Shown here in pieces: positions 28,406 through 36,023 of a stretch of DNA of 64,000 nucleotides (positions within the stretch are counted from its first letter, which is position 1; every line of letters starts with the position of its first letter). The notes under the pieces are model-generated. The model ran no database searches and had not been told where the DNA came from. It saw only the letters and a list, made by a program, of their open reading frames with translations. The stretch comes from Methylobacterium sp. Leaf125 (GTDB taxonomy: Bacteria > Pseudomonadota > Alphaproteobacteria > Rhizobiales > Beijerinckiaceae), in NCBI RefSeq assembly GCF_001423085.1, contig NZ_LMNU01000046.1, positions 1 to 64,000 on the forward strand, given 5' to 3'. The translations under genes were made by a program, and so were the position numbers.

Positions 28406-29590
28406 TCAGTTCGTGACGGCGACGATCTCGCCGTTCCGGAAGCGGGTGAAGACGTAGTCCTGCGGACCGAGGGCGTCGTGCTGGCCCGGCGCGAAGGGCT
28501 TGTCGTAGGTCTTGATCAGGCCCGGATAGGTCGCGACCTTGTAGAAGCCGTCCCGCACCTCCGGTCCCTTGGTCGAGCCGGCGGCCTTGATCGCCAGGGC
28601 GAGCAGGTGGGTGGCGTCGTAGGCGTTGGCGATGCCCACCGCCGGGGTGACGTCGGCCATCGACTGGATCGCCGGATACTTCGCCTTGAGCGCGTCGAGG
28701 ACCGCGAGGGCCTTCGGGCTGGTGTTGCCCGCGAAGGTGAAGGTCTGGATGAAGTGGACTTTCGCCGCGCTCGGCCCGGCGAGCTCGTCGAAGCGGCCGC
28801 CGGCCGGGCCCCAGTGCGAGACCACCGGCACGCTCCAGCCCATCCGGTCGAGGGACTTCACCACCTGGGCGGAGGGCCCGACATTGCCGACGAGGAACAG
28901 GGTGTCGGCGCCGGCCTCCCGCAGGCGGGTGAGCTGGGGCACCATGTCGAGGTCGGCGGCCTCGTACTTCTCGATGCCGGCGGCCGGCAGGTTGGCGGCC
29001 TTCAGCGCCGCGGTGAGGCCCTGCTGGTTCGACTCGCCCCAGGCGTTGTTGACGAGGATCATCCCGGGCTTCTTCGCCCCGTGGGTCTTCACCGCGTAGG
29101 TGACCAGGGCCTCGTCCACCAGGGCGTCCACGGCCGAGACCCGGAAGGCGTAGTTGTCGGCCGCGCCGTTGCGGGTGATGCCGGTGCCGGCGGCCCAGGG
29201 GCCGAGGAACGGCACCTTCATCTGGTTGGCGATGGGCACCAGCGCCATCGAGACCGGCGTGTCGAGGCCGCCGACCAGCGCCACCACGCCGACCCGCTGG
29301 ATCAGCTCGCGGGCGGCCAGCACGCCCTTCGACGGATTGGCCTCGTCGTCCCGCGCCACCAGCTCCAGGGGCCGCCCGAGCACGCCGCCCCCGGCGTTGA
29401 TCTCGTCGATGGCCAAGCCGATGCCGCGGGAGATCGCCTCGCCGGATTTCGCCGACTGCCCGCTCAGGGCCGTGACGAGGCCGATCCGGATCGGCTCCGC
29501 GGCCCGGGCCGTGCCGGAGACGGAGAGCCCGAGAGCAAGGCACGCCCCCAGGGCGAGGCGGCGGGTCAGGGGCGTCGATCGGCTGGGCAT
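28406..29590 (-). CDS. branched-chain-type ABC substrate-binding protein LivJ-like
   Basis: 394 residues. A basic N-terminus and a hydrophobic stretch ending TARAAEP form a signal peptide. The mature chain is a type I periplasmic binding fold (IRIGLVTALSGQSAKSGEAI start) with two lobes. It delivers the substrate to the LivH/LivMGF importer encoded behind it. Such operons transport branched-chain amino acids, amides, urea or aromatic acids; the neighbours do not tell which. Start at the ATG at 29590, with GGAG seven bases upstream. A long palindrome lies upstream. Confidence 0.92.
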   Translation of the reverse strand: MPSRSTPLTRRLALGACLALGLSVSGTARAAEPIRIGLVTALSGQSAKSGEAISRGIGLAIDEINAGGGVLGRPLELVARDDEANPSKGVLAARELIQRVGVVALVGGLDTPVSMALVPIANQMKVPFLGPWAAGTGITRNGAADNYAFRVSAVDALVDEALVTYAVKTHGAKKPGMILVNNAWGESNQQGLTAALKAANLPAAGIEKYEAADLDMVPQLTRLREAGADTLFLVGNVGPSAQVVKSLDRMGWSVPVVSHWGPAGGRFDELAGPSAAKVHFIQTFTFAGNTSPKALAVLDALKAKYPAIQSMADVTPAVGIANAYDATHLLALAIKAAGSTKGPEVRDGFYKVATYPGLIKTYDKPFAPGQHDALGPQDYVFTRFRNGEIVAVTN

Positions 29591-29702
29591 GGGGTTTCTC
29601 CGGCGGATGCTTCGCCGGCCACTCCGCAACCCCCATGCCAGCCGTCTTGGCCTTGAATTTGCTCAGGGATTTCTGCGCAACGCCGCCGCGTGCCTGCCCA
29701 AG

Positions 29703-29739
29703 CGCCAAAGTGCATACACTTGTTGCATGCACTTTGGCG
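29703..29739. promoter_or_regulatory. perfect 13-bp-arm palindrome, likely operator
   Basis: CGCCAAAGTGCAT (29703-29715) and ATGCACTTTGGCG (29727-29739) are exact inverted copies around 11 bases. It lies between the divergent livJ-like and SnoaL-like genes, where a repressor site would control both. The FCD-type GntR regulator at 31309-32022 is the nearest candidate binder; this is inference. Confidence 0.7.
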
Positions 29740-29780
29740 GCGTTTGCGGCAGGGAGGGGCGTGTCCCCGGAGAGCCGATC

Positions 29781-30182
29781 ATGACCGACACCACAGCCCG
29801 CGACGCGGCCAACGTCACCGCCTACCTCGAAGCCTCGATGGTGCCCGACCCCGAGCGGGCGGCGACCTACATGGCGCCGGGCATCACCATCGTGTTCACG
29901 GGCGGGCGCAACTTCGCGCATCCGCGCGAGGTCACGGCCTTCAATGCCGGGCGCTACGCCTGGGTGAAGAAGCGGATGGAGCGCCTCGACGTGGTGCCGG
30001 GCGACGGCGTCACCACGGTCTACAGCCTCGGCACGCTCTACGGCGCCTGGCCGGACGGGACGCCGTTCGAGGGCAACCGCTACGTCGACCGCTTCACGGT
30101 GCGGGACGGCCTGATCGTCACCATGGAGGTCTGGAACGACAGCGCCGAGCGCCTCCTCAGCCAGCACGGCCTGAACACCTGA
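29781..30182 (+). CDS. SnoaL-like (NTF2-fold) small protein
   Basis: 133 residues of the NTF2/SnoaL fold: an N-terminal helix (ARDAANVTAYLEASMVPD), then the cone of strands with YMAPGITIVFTGG, GTLYGAWPDGTPFEGNRYVDRFTVRDGLIV and MEVWNDSAE. Proteins of this kind are small cyclases, isomerases or binding proteins. It is divergent from the importer operon across a perfect palindrome, so it probably acts on the imported compound. GGAGA precedes the ATG at a suitable distance. Confidence 0.8.
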   Translation: MTDTTARDAANVTAYLEASMVPDPERAATYMAPGITIVFTGGRNFAHPREVTAFNAGRYAWVKKRMERLDVVPGDGVTTVYSLGTLYGAWPDGTPFEGNRYVDRFTVRDGLIVTMEVWNDSAERLLSQHGLNT

Positions 30183-30200
30183 TCCGGGCCGCACCCGATC

Positions 30201-30210
30201 GCAGCGGTCC
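30201..30210. repeat. 10-bp direct repeat, left (target duplication)
   Basis: GCAGCGGTCC immediately outside the left inverted repeat; an identical copy lies just outside the right one at 31214-31223. It is best read as a target-site duplication. Confidence 0.7.
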
Positions 30211-30233
30211 GGCCTTATGGAGCAAATGTACCA
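30211..30233 (+). repeat. left inverted end of the 1.0-kb element
   Basis: Begins GGCCTTATGGAGCAAATGTA and is the inverted copy of 31191-31213 with one T/C difference at position 19. Confidence 0.8.
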
Positions 30234-30278
30234 AAAAGCACCTTAGGTAAAGGCCTACGTATCGCCTATGATGGCAAA

Positions 30279-30422
30279 ATGGACGATCAAAGCCTCATCA
30301 ACGGACTCCTCGCCAAGCGCGAGGAGCTGAGCCGAGAGAACGCCGATCTGCGCGAGCGCATGGCGATCCTCTCCAACAACATTGAGGCCCTGGACAGGGT
30401 TCTAAGCGGCGTGCGGGTTTAG
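30279..30422 (+). CDS. 47-residue coiled-coil protein inside the element
   Basis: A very short frame: MDDQSLINGLLAKREELSRE leads into NADLRERMAILSNNIEALDR, an uninterrupted amphipathic helix with heptad spacing of Leu/Ile, so a coiled-coil dimer is likely. It ends 40 bases before the 82-codon gene, so both may be one transcript. The function is unknown. It could be a regulator or structural protein of the element, or cargo. Confidence 0.6.
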   Translation: MDDQSLINGLLAKREELSRENADLRERMAILSNNIEALDRVLSGVRV

Positions 30423-30462
30423 GGGAGAGCTAGAGGGCTCTACGCCCCGCGCAGCCCGTATC

Positions 30463-30711
30463 GTGCTGTTCTACCGCCACGAGCTACGGGAGTACCTCTT
30501 GGCCGAGCTACGCAAGGCAGGGGAGCCCCTGACGGCCCGTCAGTTGGCGCTGCTCGTCTGCCAGACAGAGGGGAAGGATGGACGGGACCGGCGCTTACTG
30601 GCCGATGTCACGCGCCGCGTCGGCTGCGCACTCAGGAAGATGCGCGCGAGCCGGATAGTGGAGGGGGAGCGGACGCAGGCAGGGCAGGTGTGGATGACGA
30701 GAGCGGAGTGA
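30463..30711 (+). CDS. small winged-helix-like protein inside the element
   Basis: 82 residues from GTG; an in-frame stop 33 bases upstream excludes a much longer form. RHELREYLLAELRKAG, EPLTARQLALLVC, RRLLADVTRRVGCALRKMRA and RIVEGERTQAGQVWMTRAE have the helix pattern and the final beta hairpin of a winged-helix DNA-binding fold. No close family is recognised. With the coiled-coil ORF before it, it may regulate the element or bind its ends. Confidence 0.6.
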   Translation: MLFYRHELREYLLAELRKAGEPLTARQLALLVCQTEGKDGRDRRLLADVTRRVGCALRKMRASRIVEGERTQAGQVWMTRAE

Positions 30712-30799
30712 CTGGCCGCGAACTACTCCATCACCCCACTGACTGCATTAGGCCGGCTTGGGCTCAAGCGTAAGCTTCTGGTTCAGCAGCTCAAAGATA

Positions 30800-30913
30800 C
30801 TAATCAGTGAATTTATGCTTCTTAAGGTCCAAACGCACAGCGCCAGCCCCAGGCAATTTGACTATGACATGCCCATCGCCCTGCACAGGGCGAGACGTTG
30901 ACTTCGCTGCCAT
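30800..30913 (-). CDS. possible 37-residue protein inside the element
   Basis: MAAKSTSRPVQGDGHVIVKL continues PGAGAVRLDLKKHKFTD and ends at TAG. AAGGGG lies about seven bases before the ATG. The alternation GHVIVKL and AVRLDL suggests two beta strands. Very short, so only tentative. Confidence 0.4.
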   Translation of the reverse strand: MAAKSTSRPVQGDGHVIVKLPGAGAVRLDLKKHKFTD

Positions 30914-31190
30914 ATCGGCCCCTTCGGCCCTCCGGCCGATCCGTGAACTAAAAAAGGGCGATCGAAGCTTGGCCATGCTTACAGGCTGCCAAGGTGTGGT
31001 TTACGCGCCGTGAACGCGGATACCGCCTTCAATCCCCAGAGAGCGGCGCCCCCGATACGCACAGGCGTCACTCCACATTCTGTGGATAACACTTCTTTAA
31101 GTGGCGTCCAATATCGCACGAGACAGGCCACTCAAACAAAAATAATTTGCCATCGTTAGATCTGATGTTAATCGCGCAGACGATGGCATT

Positions 31191-31213
31191 TGGTGCATTT
31201 GCTCCATAAGGCC
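31191..31213 (-). repeat. right inverted end of the 1.0-kb element
   Basis: TGGTGCATTTGCTCCATAAG and three more bases, the inverted copy of 30211-30233. Confidence 0.8.
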
Positions 31214-31223
31214 GCAGCGGTCC
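31214..31223. repeat. 10-bp direct repeat, right (target duplication)
   Basis: GCAGCGGTCC, identical to 30201-30210 and touching the right inverted end. Confidence 0.7.
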
Positions 31224-31259
31224 CCGGATCAGCAAGCCCGCGTGGCCCTTGAACGAAGC

Positions 31260-31296
31260 CCCCATCCGCCATCCCGACGGGATCCGGCGGATGGGG
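31260..31296 (-). terminator. strong hairpin after the GntR gene
   Basis: CCCCATCCGCC (31260-31270) pairs with GGCGGATGGGG (31286-31296) and inside it ATCCC pairs with GGGAT around a GAC loop. It lies 12 bases past the stop of the GntR gene. No T-tract follows, so it may act with another factor. Confidence 0.65.
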
Positions 31297-31308
31297 CACG
31301 AGGGCCCG

Positions 31309-32022
31309 TCAGCCGCCCACGGGCTCGATATAGGGGGCGAGCAGGCGGCCGAGGTCGCGCTCGCGCGGCGGGGCGGCGACGATCCGCGCCCGCTCGGCCA
31401 CCGCGTCGAGGTGGTGGTCCATCAGCGCCACGGCCCGGGCGGGCTCGCCGGCGATCAGGGCGGCGACGAGGGCACGGTGCTCGCTGACCCCGCACTCGGC
31501 GGAATGCGGTCGGCTGTAGAGCGAGAGCACCAGAGCGCAGCGGTAGCCGAGCTCGGCCACGTAGCGCTCCAGCACCGGGCTGCCGGTCATCTGGGCGAGC
31601 AGCAGATGGAACTCGGTGGCGAGCCGGATCGAGGCGCCGTCCGCCCCGCCCTGGGCCGCCTCCTCCTGGCCGATATGCGCGTGGAGCGCGGCCTGCTGGT
31701 CGGGCGTCAGCCGTCCGACCAGGCGGGCGACCACGAGGCGCTCCAGGCTGATGCGGACGTCGAAGGTGTCGCGGGCCTCCGCCCAGCTCGGGGTCGCCAC
31801 CACGGCGATGCGGTTGCGCCGCAATTCCACCAGCCCCTCCCCCGCCAGCTGCCCGAGGGCCTGGCGCGCGATGGTGCGGCTGACGCCGAAGCGCTCCCCG
31901 AGGGCGTCCTCGGGCAGGCGGTCGCCGGGCATGATCGCCCGCTCGACGATCGCCCGGCGCAGGGACCGGCAGATCGAGCCCACCCGGTCCCGGCTCTCCA
32001 CCCGCGTCTCGTCGTCCTGCAT
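31309..32022 (-). CDS. GntR-family regulator with FCD domain
   Basis: 237 residues. The N-terminal winged helix (SICRSLRRAIVERAIMPGDR, then LPEDALGERFGVSRTIARQA) is of the GntR type. The C-terminal helical FCD domain (about 90-215) contains the metal/ligand-binding residues in FHLLLAQMTG and VSEHRALVAALIAG, with MDHHLDAV. FCD regulators respond to small acids and repress nearby catabolic or transport operons. The liv-type importer and SnoaL-like gene beyond the inserted element are natural targets. Start at the ATG at 32022. Confidence 0.9.
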   Translation of the reverse strand: MQDDETRVESRDRVGSICRSLRRAIVERAIMPGDRLPEDALGERFGVSRTIARQALGQLAGEGLVELRRNRIAVVATPSWAEARDTFDVRISLERLVVARLVGRLTPDQQAALHAHIGQEEAAQGGADGASIRLATEFHLLLAQMTGSPVLERYVAELGYRCALVLSLYSRPHSAECGVSEHRALVAALIAGEPARAVALMDHHLDAVAERARIVAAPPRERDLGRLLAPYIEPVGG

Positions 32023-32174
32023 GTCGCTTCGATCCGTCCCGTGCCCGTTGCGGCTGCGGAAGCAGGAGTGGGACCAGATCGGTTCCCGCATCTCCGGCCG
32101 ACGATGCGCAAAAGATGTGCCCGTACCGCGAGGGAGTGGCCCGATCCGGAGGGAACGTGCCCGACCGATCCCGG

Positions 32175-33113
32175 TCAGGCGCGGCGCGCATCCTGCGCCG
32201 CGGTGACCAGGGCGGCGGCGAGGCAGCCGAGGCCGACCAGCAGGGCGGGACCGAGGCGCTCGCCCAGGAGCAGGGCGGAGGACAGCAGCCCCACCGCCGG
32301 GACCCCGAGGGTGGCGTTCGCCATGGTGAAGCTGTCGATGCGCCGGCCGACCGTCGTGAAGATCACGAAACACAGCGACGTCGCCACGGGGCCGATGAAG
32401 ACCAAGAGCCCGACGAGGCGCGGCGACCACGCGACCGCGAGCGGCCCCTCGACCGCGAAGGCCGCGACGGCCAGGGGGACCGCGGCCAGCAGCATCTGCC
32501 AGGGCGCGAGGTCCAGGGGATGCGCGCGCCAGCGGTGATGCCGGACATGCAGGATGACGCCGGCCCAGCAGAGCGCGCAGACCAGCAGCAGGCTGTTGCC
32601 CAGGAGCACGTCGGGATCGGTCCAGTCCATGCCCATGGGCGAGCACACCACGGCGACGCCCACGAGACCGAACAGGATCGCGACGCCCTGCCGGCGCGAC
32701 GGGCGCGCGCGCAGGACCAGGCAGGCGCCGAGCAGGACCCAGACCGGTGTGGTGTAGGCCAGCAGCGCCGCCCGGCCCGCATCGGTGTGGCGCATCGCGA
32801 TCAGGCCCAGCGCCGTGAAGGCCATCATCTGCAGGAACCCGACGCTGGCGAGCACCGGCCAGTCGGCCCGGGGCGGCCAGCGCAGGCGGCCCTTGAGGGC
32901 GAGAAACCCGAACAGGACCGCGCCGGCGCTGGAGAAGCGCAGGGTCGCGAGCCAGAGGGGCAGAGCGGCGTCGAGGCAGAGCTTCATCGCCGGCCAGCTC
33001 AGGCCCCAGAGCAGGACCATCAGGCCGAGCCAGACCCCCGTCGGCACCGCGAGGCGGGGGCGGGCGGGCGCCATGGGCGGCGAGGCCAGCAGCGGGGCGT
33101 AGGAATCGACCAT
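32175..33113 (-). CDS. EamA-family (DMT) transporter
   Basis: 312-residue inner-membrane protein with ten predicted spans in two EamA repeats. VWLGLMVLLWGLSWPAMKLC opens the first, and LLGNSLLLVCALCWAGVIL opens the second. Such proteins usually export amino acids or other metabolites. It is divergent from an Lrp/AsnC regulator across a 143-base gap, a common arrangement for amino-acid exporters controlled by their own substrate. Confidence 0.92.
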   Translation of the reverse strand: MVDSYAPLLASPPMAPARPRLAVPTGVWLGLMVLLWGLSWPAMKLCLDAALPLWLATLRFSSAGAVLFGFLALKGRLRWPPRADWPVLASVGFLQMMAFTALGLIAMRHTDAGRAALLAYTTPVWVLLGACLVLRARPSRRQGVAILFGLVGVAVVCSPMGMDWTDPDVLLGNSLLLVCALCWAGVILHVRHHRWRAHPLDLAPWQMLLAAVPLAVAAFAVEGPLAVAWSPRLVGLLVFIGPVATSLCFVIFTTVGRRIDSFTMANATLGVPAVGLLSSALLLGERLGPALLVGLGCLAAALVTAAQDARRA

Positions 33114-33203
33114 GACGGGGGTCCGCAGACAGAGCGCGGACGAGCCCGCGGCCCCGGATGTTTATGACCGAACAGCCGGTATTTTCGTCTTGGTTTTCCG
33201 GTT

Positions 33204-33235
33204 AGAGCGGGAAGATCGGACAGACATGCCGCTCT
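33204..33235. promoter_or_regulatory. inverted repeat between exporter and Lrp genes
   Basis: AGAGCGG (33204-33210) and CCGCTCT (33229-33235) are inverted 7-mers 18 bases apart, in the divergent gap beside an AT-rich stretch (TATTTTCGTC). A candidate Lrp-family site, not a proven one. Confidence 0.35.
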
Positions 33236-33256
33236 CCTCTGGTTCGGGGACAGATT

Positions 33257-33745
33257 ATGCCGCCAAGGTCGATCACGCTGGACGACGCGTCCCTGCGCAT
33301 CCTCGAACGCCTGCAGCGCGACAGCGAGATCAGCGTCGCCGAGCTGGCCCAGGAGGTCGGGCTCTCGACCTCGCCCTGCTGGCGCCGGATCAACGACCTG
33401 AAGGCCAGCGGGATCATCCAGCGCTCCGTGGCGGTGGCCGATCCGATCGCCCTCGGGCTGGCGGTCAACGTCTTCGTCCACGTCACGCTGGAGAAACAGA
33501 CCCAGAATGCGCTGAAGGCCTTCGACGACGCGGTGCGACACCGTCCCGAGGTGATGGAGTGCTACCTGATGAGCGGCGAGGCCGACTACATGCTGCGCGT
33601 GGTGGTGGAGGATCTGGGCCAGTTCCAGAAGCTCGTGCTCGATTACCTCACCCGCATCCCCGGCGTCGCGAGCATCCGCTCCAGCTTCGCCCTGGGACAG
33701 GTGAAGTACACGACCGCCCTGCCCCTCGGCCACCTCCGGCGCTGA
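33257..33745 (+). CDS. Lrp/AsnC-family transcriptional regulator
   Basis: 162 residues. An N-terminal HTH (DDASLRILERLQRDSEISVA, then LAQEVGLSTSPCWRRINDL) is followed by the RAM ligand domain (VMECYLMSGEADYMLRVVVE) and the C-terminal GVASIRSSFALGQVKYTTALP. It should bind an amino acid and control the divergent EamA exporter. The common start MPPRSITLDDASL fits; the ribosome binding site is weak. Confidence 0.92.
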   Translation: MPPRSITLDDASLRILERLQRDSEISVAELAQEVGLSTSPCWRRINDLKASGIIQRSVAVADPIALGLAVNVFVHVTLEKQTQNALKAFDDAVRHRPEVMECYLMSGEADYMLRVVVEDLGQFQKLVLDYLTRIPGVASIRSSFALGQVKYTTALPLGHLRR

Positions 33746-34200
33746 GGAGAGCTCCGTCTTCGGGAACGCGACGCCGTCGCGGCGGACATCCGACGGGTCT
33801 TCGCGGACGGGGCCCGGGTGACGCGGGCGAAACAAAGCGATCCCGCCGGGGTTGTCCCCTCAGAACCACCCCGTGAGACCGAGGGTGTGCGACCGGGCGT
33901 TCGAGCCGCCGTCGCGCGGCGCCACGTCGGCACCGATGCGGACGGGGCCGCCGGGCACACGGGTCTCGCACGACCCGGCCCAGGCCAGTCACGGAGGGAG
34001 CTTGGCGATGACGGAAGGCCCGAAGCCCCCCTCGCGACACGCCGGCAAACCTGAAACCCGGCTCCGGCGCGACCCGCACGGTCACCGGCGGCCGTCCTCT
34101 CCCGTGATCGTTTCCGTCCTGTGATCCTAGCCGTCCTATGATCCCTTCCGTCCTGTGATCCTGGGATCCTGTTGTCCTGTCCTTTCTTCGGAGACCCGCG
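33746..34200. other. intergenic region, no gene seen
   Basis: About 450 bases before the cluster of small proteins. Open frames here are Arg/Pro-rich noise. It contains three 17-bp tandem repeats at 34113-34163. Confidence 0.5.
34113..34163. repeat. three 17-bp tandem repeats
   Basis: TCCGTCCTGTGATCCTA, GCCGTCCTATGATCCCT and TCCGTCCTGTGATCCTG, head to tail, followed by decayed partial units. They lie 38 bases upstream of the first small hydrophilic protein. Confidence 0.8.
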
Positions 34201-34530
34201 ATGAACGACACCCGCAAGCCGTCGGACGCCCCCTCCCGACCGAACCTGCGCGACTTCGACCCCTATACCGACCGCAACGGCCAGGACCTGGGCCAGGACG
34301 ACCCCCGGGATATCGGCCTGCCGGACCGCCTGCAGCACACGCTGCAATCGGACCCGGGCGGGCAGGCGGAAGCCGCGCGGATCGCCTCCGACTTCCCGCG
34401 CCTCGATGCGGTCTCGGGGGGATCGATCGCCAGCGTCGAGGAGGTCGAGGCGGCGACCCCGCCCGAGAACCTGCGCCGGATCTCGGACCCGAGCCCGACC
34501 CGGAAGGATGACACGCCCGGGAAGGCCTGA
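34201..34530 (+). CDS. small hydrophilic hypothetical protein
   Basis: 109 residues, acidic and rich in Asp, Pro and Arg, without membrane segment. A mid helix EAARIASDFPRLDAV and the motif VEEVEAATPPENLRRISDP are the only ordered-looking parts. It is the first of a run of short hydrophilic proteins on the plus strand. No family recognised; many such proteins in this group respond to osmotic or general stress, but nothing here proves that. Confidence 0.65.
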   Translation: MNDTRKPSDAPSRPNLRDFDPYTDRNGQDLGQDDPRDIGLPDRLQHTLQSDPGGQAEAARIASDFPRLDAVSGGSIASVEEVEAATPPENLRRISDPSPTRKDDTPGKA

Positions 34531-34567
34531 ACCGGACGGCGACCCCTCGCACAGGCAGGAGCGTACC

Positions 34568-34747
34568 ATGGAGCGTGACACGAACGCGCCGAGTTCGGAG
34601 AAACCGGACTCGACCGGCCCCAATTCACGACCGCGCGACACCACCATCGCCCAGACCGGCGAAGGTATTCCCGATGACAGCGGCCGTCCGGTCGAGATCG
34701 ACGACAAGGAAGCGCAGCGTATCGAGGAGAAAATTCGGACGCTGTAG
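34568..34747 (+). CDS. small hydrophilic hypothetical protein
   Basis: 59 residues, highly polar, with a C-terminal acidic helix (DKEAQRIEEKIRTL). It begins 37 bases after the previous gene; GCAGGAGCG lies upstream of the ATG. No family recognised. Confidence 0.6.
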   Translation: MERDTNAPSSEKPDSTGPNSRPRDTTIAQTGEGIPDDSGRPVEIDDKEAQRIEEKIRTL

Positions 34748-34839
34748 CCTGCCAGCGTCAAAGTTTGACCGACCCGGAACAGATGTGATCCGGCGAGATT
34801 GTTTGTTGACCCATCCGACATCACTGACAGGAGCCCGGC

Positions 34840-35025
34840 ATGACGGCGAAGGCACCGCCCGTTCCCCCCGCCAACCAGTCCCACAAGGGCCCCGGCAGCA
34901 CGCCGGAGGCGCCCCTCGCCACGGGCCCGAAGGGCTCGGGCCAGACCCAGAACCCCGACAAGGTCGGTCAGGCGGGCAATTCCAAGGTGAACACCACCAA
35001 CCAGGGCTACCAACAGGATCGCTGA
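34840..35025 (+). CDS. small disordered hypothetical protein
   Basis: 61 residues rich in Pro, Gly, Asn, Gln and Lys, with no hydrophobic core. ACAGGAG lies before the ATG. Its stop is part of a 17-bp tandem duplication leading into the next gene. No family recognised. Confidence 0.6.
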   Translation: MTAKAPPVPPANQSHKGPGSTPEAPLATGPKGSGQTQNPDKVGQAGNSKVNTTNQGYQQDR

Positions 35026-35049
35026 TGAGCCAGGATCGCTGATGAGCAC
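35016..35049. repeat. 17-bp tandem duplication at a gene junction
   Basis: AGGATCGCTGATGAGC occurs twice head to tail. The first copy carries the stop of the 61-residue gene, the second the ATG of the 72-residue gene. Between them it creates a five-codon frame (MSQDR, stop). Confidence 0.8.
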
Positions 35050-35260
35050 CGCGAAGAAGACGCCCGCGGCCGACCGTCACCACGGCGGCCCCGGCTCCAG
35101 CCACCAGGACGCGTCGAAGCCGCAGGCGGTGGACCACGACGGCCCGGCGCCGGGCAGCCCCACCAGCGACACCCGCTCGCACGTCTCCGGCGGCGGGGGC
35201 GAGCGCGACCGCCAGCACGCCCACGGTGCGGCGGGCAAGTCCGCCGACCGCTCGCACTGA
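35042..35260 (+). CDS. small His-rich hypothetical protein
   Basis: 72 residues, hydrophilic, with many His (DRHHGGPGSSHQD, RQHAHG and the terminal RSH), Gly and Ser. The His could bind metal, but no defined motif is present. The start lies in the second copy of a tandem duplication. No family recognised. Confidence 0.55.
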   Translation: MSTAKKTPAADRHHGGPGSSHQDASKPQAVDHDGPAPGSPTSDTRSHVSGGGGERDRQHAHGAAGKSADRSH

Positions 35261-35300
35261 GACGGATTCCCTTCGGAGACACAGCCAAGGAGACGCCAGG

Positions 35301-35621
35301 ATGGCGAACGCCGATCGACACAAGATGGGCTCGGCCGCCCAGGGCAAGGGCACGGGCAGCGGCGCGATGACGGACCTGCCGGACGGGATCCTGGAAGAGA
35401 ACATGGTCCTGAGCAATCGCGACAAGTCCCGGCACAACGACGCGCGCGGGCTCGACAGCAAGATGGTCCAGACCGAGCAGTACCAGGACCACGTCGCCAA
35501 CCGCGAGGTTCCGGCCGACGCGATCGAGTCGGATCCGGCCGGGAACACCACTGGGCTCGCCAGCAGCAAGACCGACCTGTCGGGTGCCCAGAGCAGCCTT
35601 GCCAGCCCGGAAAAGTCCTAG
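35301..35621 (+). CDS. small hydrophilic hypothetical protein
   Basis: 106 residues, polar throughout, with NREVPADAIESDPAGNTTGL near residue 70. AAGGAGA lies upstream of the ATG, which I prefer to an upstream in-frame Met. Probably disordered and soluble. No family recognised. Confidence 0.6.
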   Translation: MANADRHKMGSAAQGKGTGSGAMTDLPDGILEENMVLSNRDKSRHNDARGLDSKMVQTEQYQDHVANREVPADAIESDPAGNTTGLASSKTDLSGAQSSLASPEKS

Positions 35622-35840
35622 CCGGGCAAGCCCGCCCTGGCTGGACCGGGGCGACCGTGAACCCGGTCGATGAGGTCGGCAGCCTCGTCGTCCCCGCCCG
35701 CCGGGGCGCCGGGGCGACGGTCGGCCTCACGGGCCCACTCCAGTGACGGCCCAAGCGGGCGCGGCGCGGTCCGAACCGGATCACGCGGCGCCCGCTCACG
35801 CGTGGCGTCGAGCCTCTGTCCGGCGCCGTCGCGGCGCCTC

Positions 35841-36023
35841 CTAGCCGCCCCCGATGCCGCTGGTGATCTTGCCGGTGCCCCGGCAGTCCGGGCAGGGCTC
35901 GGCGTCCAGGGTTCCGGTTCCCTGGCAGCGGCGGCAGAGGTTCTCGCCGGTCCCCGGGGTGCCGGGCGTCGCCTCGTCACCGGGCTTCGTGTCACCGGGC
36001 GTGGTGGGCTCGTCCTGGGCCAT
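35841..36023 (-). CDS. small zinc-ribbon protein with two CxxCxGxG motifs
   Basis: 60 residues. After a Thr/Pro/Gly-rich tail-like N-terminus come CRRCQGTGTL and CPDCRGTGKI, two copies of the CxxCxGxG motif that binds zinc in the cysteine-rich domain of DnaJ (which has four). Two copies can make one zinc site. There is no J domain. It may be a free zinc ribbon that helps fold or carry other proteins. It lies on the opposite strand inside the run of small genes. Confidence 0.75.
   Translation of the reverse strand: MAQDEPTTPGDTKPGDEATPGTPGTGENLCRRCQGTGTLDAEPCPDCRGTGKITSGIGGG

Larger units (their letters stand above)
30211..31213. mobile_element. 1.0-kb insertion element with inverted ends, no transposase seen
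   Basis: The ends are 23-bp inverted repeats with 22 matches (30211-30233 beginning GGCCTTATGGAGCAAATG; mirror copy 31191-31213), and similarity continues for six more bases with one or two mismatches. They are flanked by 10-bp direct repeats. Removing the element and one repeat rebuilds a 10-bp-stem hairpin at the end of the SnoaL-like gene. Inside are two forward small ORFs (47 and 82 codons), one reverse 37-codon ORF and AT-richer DNA, but no transposase. It is probably moved in trans. A reverse open stretch at 31068-31200 looks protein-like but has no start codon inside the element. Confidence 0.75.

Noticed and set aside
31068..31265. 65-codon reverse frame crossing the right end of the 1.0-kb element
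   Set aside because: The start lies outside the element, so the frame is an accident of insertion, though the inner part looks protein-like.
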